Program-made: the position numbers and the translations under genes
Assembly (NCBI GenBank): GCA_024291935.2
Contig: CM044321.1
Location: forward strand, 65,466,985-65,530,984
Length of the DNA: 64,000 nucleotides
Source: Okapia johnstoni
Lineage: Eukaryota; Chordata; Mammalia; Artiodactyla; Giraffidae
Direction: 5' to 3'
Shown here: in pieces, positions 57,231 to 64,000 of the stretch
How positions within the stretch are numbered: the first letter of the stretch is position 1
How the letters are laid out: the number at the start of each line of letters is the position of its first letter
The notes under the pieces: model-generated
Database searches by the model: none
Told to the model about the DNA's origin: nothing
The model's input: the letters and a program-made list of their open reading frames with translations, nothing else

Positions 57231-57899
57231 GTTGAGATATATGCTCAGGTGTTCTAGGAAACAAAGATAATTGATCATGGGATAAAAAGATTTGTAATCA
57301 TAAATGCTGCATTAAACACACTTTAACAGGACTCTTTATGACAGAGTGTCTCAGAGACTGTAACACAGGAATGTGCTTTATAAAACCTACACAGATGAGA
57401 GTATGCAGTGGTTCTCAAACTTATTTTACTGCAGAAACAACTTTTTCTCCAGTGATCTTCCACTAAAAAATAATAATTTGGAGATGTGGGCACAGTCAGT
57501 GCAGAGACTTCCCAGCTGGCTTCTTTACATCTGAGTTTCAATTTCCTTCTCTGAGGAGCTGGGATAATAATCACTGTTTTACAAGTTCAGTCCCTGTGAA
57601 GGGAAGGAAGAGAGCATAGAGGGAATGCCTAAAAGTTAAACCACTAGACATATGGGAATAATTGGAGGGCTTTTGAGCAGGAGGTAGGAGGCTTGCAAAT
57701 TTGTTGGAAATAAAAGAGCAGACAGAGCAATTATTTGGAGGAAATAAAGATTCCTGAGCAGTGAAAATCCACATACTGACACTCAGTCAGCATTGAAAGG
57801 AAGGCACCTTCCTGGGGCTGCTCTTGCCCTTCCCACCATTGCTCCTTGTTCCTACTTTATCCATTCATTCAACTAATATTCATTAAGCCCATTAGTATG
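57231..57899. other. Unlabelled DNA with a possible hAT scrap
   Basis: No gene. 57406-57500 starts 'cagtggttctcaaacttatt', as hAT-type elements (Charlie/MER group) do; the rest is unassigned. Confidence 0.4.
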
Positions 57900-58195
57900 T
57901 CCGAAGTTCACTGCTCAGAATTCTTTAAGGCTCACTTCATAGATCAGTTGAATTCAACTTGACCTCCCCTTCCTCTGATCTCTGGGGTACATACTGTCTG
58001 AGTCACACAGCTCAGCATTTGAATACATGTTGATTGAACAATTACCTCTTTGTTTCCTTTTCTTTGGATGCACCTCCTAAATGAGACTGTAAATCTTCCT
58101 TAAGCAATTAAAAATAATATCCCGTGGATTTCCAACCTCAGGATGCACAGCACCAAGTGCATAGAAGATACATAATAAGTATGTAATGTGTTGAA
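57900..58195 (+). mobile_element. L2 LINE 3'-end remnant
   Basis: 'ttctttaaggctcacttcat', 'tcctctgatctctggggtac', 'gagactgtaaatcttcctta', 'acagcaccaagtgcatagaa' and 'gatacataataagtatgtaa' follow the L2 3' order. Confidence 0.6.
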
Positions 58196-59464
58196 GAAAA
58201 TTTTGCATCTGGGACAAAAATACCTCTGCAACATCTAGTTAACTTTTCTCACTGTTACAAAGACACTAGCAACGAAACACAAAATGTGGAGAATTACTTG
58301 GAAATATTACATATTTTTCATGATTATCCATAATCATAATTGATAAAGGATCCCCAAGTGTTCATGTGCAAAGGAGGCACTATGTATAAGGCACACTTTG
58401 ATTCAAAGGAGTTGAGCTTTGCTTCTGACCAGCATAGGGTTGTCATAGACAATAAAATAATGATACCCACACAGATAATGTAAATTGAGCAGACAATATT
58501 TTCTCTCTATTTATAAAAATATAAGAGAAATGGAGCTTTGTTTAGACATGGAGATTTGTTTAGACAATGGAGATTTGTTTAGACAAATGTATTCCCATTT
58601 CATTTTGCTATTAGGCCCTTTTTGAACTATTCTTAAAATTACTTAAGGAAGTTCAGATGGAAAATTGATTTCTGCTTGAAGGTCATTTATAGAATACAGA
58701 ACATGCTGACTTGTTGTGTTAAAAATTACCAAATCTTTTTGGACAATTTGCTGTGAAGATCAAATTGGCACTTTCAGTGTTTTATTATTTGATGTGGTTT
58801 GTTAATTTGTCAGGTTGACACATTGCATTAAGGTTGAGAACACTTTCTTTGGGAGAACATTTCATCAACTTACAAAATGACTCTATTCAGATAATACTTT
58901 GTCAAGAGTTATCTCATACAAATACTAAGTATTAGCTTTGTGATTTAATAAGCCATCCTCATACTAAATGATTGAAAACAAAATAATTATTAAATCAAAA
59001 TATGCAGCTAATAAGAATTTTCTTCAAAAGCCAACATGTCTACAAATGAATCAAAGGAGAAGAAAACAAAACCAAATGATTATCAGGCATCTGGATTGTC
59101 TTGTCCACTAATTCAAAGTTGTCCTCAACACACCCCAACCCTATTTCTAACACTTCCACCACTTGATGTTGAAAATTATTTTCTTTTTTTATTTCCAACT
59201 TCACTGAAATATTCTTGAAAAATATAATTGTGCAATGTAATAATTTGACTTACATATACATTGTGAAATAATTGCCAAAAAGTCATTTTCAGTATGATTT
59301 CATTCCAACCAAATTTATCAATGCTTTCAACCTCTCTAGCACGTAGAACTCCATATATCTACTTCTTTTTAGTTTTGTTGCAATTCAAGAAATGTAAAAA
59401 TCTATAAGAAAAATGATAAAAACAAGGCCTCCATGAGGTATTGCAGCATGGCATTAGCATGGTA
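58196..59464. other. Unlabelled A+T-rich DNA
   Basis: No gene. 58531-58588 is a short tandem (own entry). 59190-59350 ('cttacatatacattgtgaaa') may be an old L1 scrap. The frame 59036-59218 has no domain. Confidence 0.4.
58531..58588 (+). repeat. 19-bp tandem repeat, three units
   Basis: About three units of TGGAGATTTGTTTAGACAA, the first slightly diverged ('tggagctttgtttagaca'). Units 2 and 3 are nearly identical, showing recent local slippage. Confidence 0.9.
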
Positions 59465-59600
59465 GAAAGAACACAAATCTCAGAATTGAAGCTGTGATTC
59501 AAAGTTAACATCAGCAGTTTAGTGTCTGTGAACTCATTTAAACTTCCTGGACCTCAGTTTCCCCATCAAAAGATATTAACTTCTCAGAGATCCCAGATTC
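59465..59600 (+). mobile_element. MIR SINE fragment
   Basis: 'cacaaatctcagaattgaag', 'agtgtctgtgaactcattta', 'acttcctggacctcagtttc', 'cccatcaaaagat' in MIR order. Confidence 0.65.
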
Positions 59601-59696
59601 ATAACAGATTTTCAGTTCTTGTTTAATTAGTGAATGGATGAATGATCTCTCTCTCATATTCTGCTTTGGTCTCCCCTTTTTTTCTTTTCCTAGTTC

Positions 59697-60150
59697 ATGC
59701 TTCTTCCTTTATACTACTTCATACTTCCTTCATACTACTTCCTACTCCCTTCATACTACTTCCTACTTCCTTTATTCTACTTCCTATTCCCTTTATACTA
59801 CGTCATACTTCCTTCATACTACTTCCTACTCCCTTCATACTACTTCCTACTTCCTTTATTCTACTTCCTATTCCCTTTATACTACTTCATACTTCCTTCA
59901 TACTACTTCCTACTCCCTTCATATTACTTCCTACTTCTTTTATTCTACTTCCTATTCCCTTTATACTACTTCATACTTCCTTCATACTATTTCCTACTCC
60001 CTTCATACTACTTCCTACTTCCTTTATTCTACTTCTTATTCCCTTTATACTACTTCATACTTCCTTCATACTATTTCCTACTCCCTTCATACTACTTCCT
60101 ACTTCCTTTATTCTACTTCCTATTCCCTTTATACTACTTCCTACTTCTTT
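59697..60150 (+). repeat. 84-bp higher-order tandem repeat of ~21-bp units
   Basis: Five 84-bp periods: 'catactt' landmarks fall at 59720, 59804, 59888, 59972 and 60056, and the next at 60140 is altered. Each period has four ~21-bp units based on CTACTTCCTACTCCCTTCAT. The plus strand has almost no G and no stop triplet, and 21 and 84 divide by three, so all three plus frames stay open (233, 183 and 169 codons with 28-residue periods of TTSYFL-type). These frames are a composition effect, not genes. Similarity between periods is high. Confidence 0.95.
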
Positions 60151-62574
60151 TCTTTTCTACTCTCAATTACACAAGAAGTTTCTTTCCCAGTGACCTTTCA
60201 CATTAAATCACTCTTTTCAGTTTCTTCATTTGCTCCATACAAATCAGCTTCATGTTTCCTTTGTCCACACCAGCCCTTGTGTTTGGCAAAGCTTTCTGCT
60301 CCCAAAGCCAATTTTTTTTTCCTTCCATTTAAAACCTGACAAAAATCACCCCCTTTGCCCATTACATGCACTCAGTAGATAATAAATGATAAAAGTGGTG
60401 ATGATGAATTCACCCACAAAGAGCATATAATCTGAGCAATAAAATTTGGCAAAGAAAAGATAGTGAGTAACTGCAACCCACTTAGTAGCAGGTGTGATTT
60501 CTATAACTAGCCATTAACACATTTGCGCTGCCATAATTACTGCTTGGATAAATACTACATTGCCATAGTAACACTGTCTCCAAATTACGTATTTATGGAT
60601 TTTAGTGGTGGATATGTTGACTATAAATTAGTCTTTCACATGTTGTAAGCTTTGACGATGGAAGCTGATAGGAATCCTATTCATCTCCACAGCTGCCCCA
60701 GGTTGAAGGGTTTCAAGGTGGAACAAGAAATTCTCCCACCTTCTCAATTTCAAGATGAGCAGAGTTGGCACACATTTAAAAGTAAAGAAACTGGCTAAAA
60801 AGAAAAAGATCACATTGAACTATAGTAATAGTCAAAATATAACAAATTAGGATGAGTCTGGCTGCATCGATAAAGTGGAAATGATAATAATATTGCTCTC
60901 AGAAGATTTTTATTTGCTCAAATAAGACATAGCAAATAAAAAACTGTAAACTATACAGTGTTATGTAAATATCAGTTCTAGTTTTTATTCACCACCAGCA
61001 CAGACTGTCCTCACTTATTGGGTGGAATTCAGCTCTCTTGGATGCTCTTTAAGGACTATGAAATATTCTTCCTCTCCTGTATATTTATGGGCAAGCACAG
61101 TCAGCATCCTCAAGGTTTAACCTCAGTTCCAGACCTTGTGAGTATATACTGCCAGCTAGCAGATGAGATTTTCTCTGACTACCCTGAGGACTTTTCCTAT
61201 CTCTAACCTATCAGGAAAAAATATCCAGTGAAAATATTTGGAACTCACATTTTTGTTTCTATTGGTGAAAATTAAAATGACCATGAGAAACTACTGAATT
61301 CAAGAAAACTGATATAAATTCACACCTTTGACCAGCACAGAGGCGGGGAGGGTGGGGTGCAGGGGAAGTCTAGGTTTAAACTGAACTCTTTCTCCTTAAA
61401 AATGATAGAAATAAGTAGGAATCCTTTTTCAATAAACAAGGAGGCAAAACTCTTTTAATGACAAGAGCAAGTGACTAAGTTCTGATTCAAATAATAAGAA
61501 CAAATTCATGTTTGCCTTCCCTTTATAGCTGCAAAGTATTTCCTCATACTTGACCACAGTTGGTCTTCATTACCACACTATGGAATAAACAGAAGAGAAG
61601 CGATGAGATAAGATCTTTATAATATTTCCTAGTATAGTATCCCTTACCTGTACACAAGTTTATTTGTCTGCATGCTTTCCCCTGTTAATGCTAATCACAA
61701 GGCTTATTGCCCTCAAGGAAGAGAAGTGAACGAACCACCTAGAGGTGAGAAGTTCACAGGTTGAAAAATGAGGCTGTACCACCAGGGGAAGGTCATCTCA
61801 GGCCGATTGTGCAAGGGAGAGAAGAGATTTGCAAGCCACAAAGGACAGGGTATAACCAGGACTTGGAAAGTAGGTCATCAACCTCCGTGGACCTGATCCT
61901 TGGAGTGAAAACGAAGGAAAAGAAAAGAAGCCCAGATAGTACAAAGAAGCAACAAAAGTAAAGGGGGCCTTTTCTTACTTCCTGTTCAGAAACTGCTTAG
62001 CAGGGTGCCTTCGAGCCAGCGTGCAAGCGTGACAGAATAAAACAGTAGTGTGGCATGTTTCAGCAGAGAGAGGTCAGGAGAAGGTCCCTCCGCCCTTCTT
62101 AGCTCTTATGTGACAGACACACACACTAGGGATTGTGGTCAGGTAGCTGAGAGTTGGGAGCCTAACTGAGGCGAAGGGTGAGAGAGTCCACGGCAGAGAC
62201 TGTGGGGCACACAGCTTCGGCAGGCCCTAGGTAGGGTAGTTCACTACAAATCCAGAGATCTGCACGCCAAAGAGCCAGGGTGAGGCCAACTCAGCTGGTC
62301 CCCACTATGCCAAATGCACAAACTTCCAAGTACACCAGCACAGGCAGAGGCAGTGAGGAAAAGAGGAATGTCCAGAGACTTCCAATATGTCTTGGCAGGA
62401 GGGAAGTGGGTGCCCAACAGAAAGGATGGCATGAGATTGGTCACTCCTCACTGATGCTGTGGGAGCTGCAGAAATAAACAAAGGCTAACTGGGAAATCAA
62501 TCGCTATTCGTTCAGAGCTTGCTCTAGCAAGGGAGTCAGCCACCCACTGTCACATGCACTTTGACAGGGTCTCA
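60151..62574. other. Unlabelled DNA
   Basis: No gene over 2.4 kb. A G-rich tract lies at 61345-61365 (own entry). 60360-60390 has a weak L2-end look. 61740-62500 is more G+C-rich with a few CpG. Small frames at 61018-61206, 61761-61961 and 62244-62477 show no domain. Confidence 0.4.
61345..61365 (+). other. G-quadruplex-prone tract
   Basis: G4 (61345-61348), G3 (61350-61352), G4 (61354-61357), G4 (61362-61365) with loops A, T and TGCA. It meets the G3+N1-7 pattern with very short loops. Function unknown. Confidence 0.8.
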
Positions 62575-62728
62575 ACACCTGGAATATTGTCACCCTGCTA
62601 ATTTAACACCTCGTATATTTAACTGGTATATTTACCACCAGGTATATTTAACAACTGGTATATTTAACACCATGTATATTTAACTGCTTATTTAACACCT
62701 GGTATATTGTCACCCTGCTTATTTAACT
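62575..62728 (+). repeat. Minisatellite grown from BovB sequence
   Basis: Degenerate units of about 16-22 bp sharing GGTATATTTAACACC (about eight units, with variants 'gtatatttaac' and 'tatttaccacca'). Its two ends carry the same piece: GTCACCCTGCTAATTTAAC (62588-62606) and GTCACCCTGCTTATTTAAC (62708-62726). The second passes straight into BovB reverse-transcriptase sequence. So the array appears to have grown out of the BovB copy's own edge. Confidence 0.8.
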
Positions 62729-63588
62729 TATATGCAGAATACATCATGTGAAATGCTGGGCTGGATGAAGCACAAGCTGGAATCAAGATTGCTGGGAGAA
62801 ATATCAATAACCTCAGATACGCAGATGACACCACCCTTATGGCAGAAAGTGAAGAGCTGAAGAGCCTCTTGAGGAAAGTGAAAAAGCTGGCTTAAAACTC
62901 AACATTCAGAAAACTAAGATCATGGCATCAGGTCCCATCACTTCGTGGCTAATAGATGGAGAAACGATGGAAAGAGAAAGAGAGACTCTATTTTGGGGGG
63001 CTCCAAAATCACTGCAGATGGTGTCTGCAGCCATGAAATTAAAAGATGTTTGCTCCTTGGAGGAAAAGCTCTGACCACCTTAGACAGCATACTCAAAAGC
63101 AGAGACATTACTTTGCCAACAAATGTCTGTCTAGTCAAAGCTTTGGTTTTCTCAGTAGTTATGTATGGATGTGAGAGTTGGACCATAAAGAAAGCTCAGC
63201 ACTGAAGAATTGATGCTTTTGAACTGTGGTGTTGGAGAAGACTCTTGAGAGTTTCTCAGACTGCAAGGAGATCAAACCAGTCCATCCTAAAGGAGATCAG
63301 TCCTGAATATTCATTGGAAGGACTGATGCTGAAGGTGAAACTCCAATCCTTTGGCCACCTGATCTGAAGAACTGACTCATTTGAAAAGACCCTAATGCTG
63401 GGAAAGATTGAAGGCAGGAGGAGAAGGAGACAACAGAGGATGAAGTGGTTGGATGGCATCATCAACTCAATGGACATGAGTTGGAGCAAGCTCTGGGAGT
63501 TGGTGATGGGCATGGAGGCCTGGTGTGCTTCAGTCATGGGGTCGCAAAGAGTCGGACATGACTGAGTGACTGAACTGAACTGAACAAC
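62709..63588 (+). mobile_element. BovB LINE, end of polymerase region to 3' tail
   Basis: Codes (with stops) for the RT core: SPCLFNLYAEYIM-like start, NNLRYADDTTLM with YADD at 62818-62829, then the FLGSKIT-like area, which is disturbed by a G run (62993-63000), and the C-terminal region to the GAACT tail (63569-63585). The plus frame at 62945-63205 has the readable segment SRDITLPTNVCLVKALVFSV. 5'-truncated at the minisatellite. It is the most complete BovB 3' half here. Confidence 0.93.
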
Positions 63589-64000
63589 ACCGGGTAAAGA
63601 AGTAGGAAAGTTTCATAGTGGAAGAAAGGGCAGGCTTTGGGTATGCCCTGATTAGACAGACGCTGTTGGCTTGGGTGTGCTGTGATGAGGCTAAGTGAAG
63701 TTGGGTGTTCTTTGTGGCTGGTTAGGTGCATACTTGGCTTTCTCTAGTTGATCCTATATTTGAAGCAGTAACAAAAATTAAAGAAGATGTCGGTTATTAA
63801 TCAAGTCCTGGCCACTTGGGTGGATTGTTAGAAAATACTGTTTAGCTTCTTGGGCTGTCACTAGGAATAACAACTAGGCTTCCTTCAGGTCTGGCTTAAC
63901 AGCAGGCTATCCTCCTGAGCCGTTTACTGCAGATAAACTGCTGCCGTAAACCAACCCAAGTTGGTCTCTTGGGCAGGCTGCTGCAGGATGTGGGTCAGAG
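63589..64000. other. Unlabelled DNA at window end
   Basis: No gene or repeat that I recognise. The last 200 bp are moderately G+C-rich and run off the window. Confidence 0.4.

Noticed and set aside
59697..60150. CRISPR-like array
   Set aside because: Units are contiguous without unique spacers, and the window is a mammalian genome. It is a tandem repeat.
59638..60339. 233-codon open frame (and two overlapping long frames) as a repeat protein gene
   Set aside because: It lies almost fully in a tandem repeat that lacks stop triplets, all three plus frames are open, and the 28-residue period equals the DNA period. No start context or splice signal.
1..64000. A hidden multi-gene system or integrated virus
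   Set aside because: No long coding frame outside repeats, no gag/pol/env-like order, no paired LTRs that I can see. The window reads as repeat-laden intergenic or intronic DNA.

Overview
This window is non-coding nuclear DNA from a ruminant, most likely a bovid (cattle, sheep or goat type; I cannot separate these by eye). The evidence is its repeats: several 3' pieces of the BovB LINE, many tRNA-Glu-headed Bov-tA SINEs, dimeric Bov-A2 SINEs, and CHR-type SINEs of the kind ruminants share with whales and hippos. These sit on an older mammalian layer of MIR, L2, L1M and DNA-transposon remnants. I found no protein-coding gene, no convincing exon chain and no functional RNA gene. The longest open frames all fall in BovB or SINE sequence or in a tandem repeat with almost no stop codons. 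By my rough tally about a quarter of the window is nameable repeat, and the rest is A+T-rich intergenic or deep-intronic DNA.

Layout. 1-5.5 kb: two identical 110-bp segments 2,243 bp apart, a BovB 3' end, a more CpG-retaining block at 3.6-4.2 kb, and a reverse-strand BovB piece carrying the reverse-transcriptase YADD box. 5.5-20 kb: mostly unlabelled DNA with scattered Bov-tA/Bov-A2, an old L1 3'-UTR-like tract (14.8-16.3 kb) and a MIR. 20-24 kb: an old L1 holding a BovB end and a tandem Bov-tA, then a MIR split by an 87-bp BovB end. 24-34 kb: Bov-tA, a split MIR, L1ME-like sequence, a reverse BovB split by a Bov-tA, and a long L2 with a recognisable polymerase motif. 34-49 kb: L2, a MIR split by Bov-A2, a compound CHR/Bov-tA block with shared flanking repeats, a Tigger-like remnant, BovB, and a MIR split by two CHR SINEs. 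49-64 kb: MIR/L2 relics, two tandem-headed Bov-tA copies, a higher-order tandem repeat (59.7-60.15 kb), and a BovB copy whose 5' edge has grown into a minisatellite (62.6 kb).

No genes work together here. What can be read is insertion history: target-site duplications can be seen around about a dozen SINE/LINE copies, and nested insertions give relative ages (L2, MIR and L1M first, then CHR, BovB and Bov-tA/Bov-A2). The best leads are the 110-bp duplication (assembly join or very young event), the compound SINE block at 40.45-40.87 kb, the BovB-seeded minisatellite, the 84-bp higher-order repeat, two G-quadruplex-prone tracts, and a few unique blocks that may be conserved regulatory DNA. I did not find a convincing new biological system.
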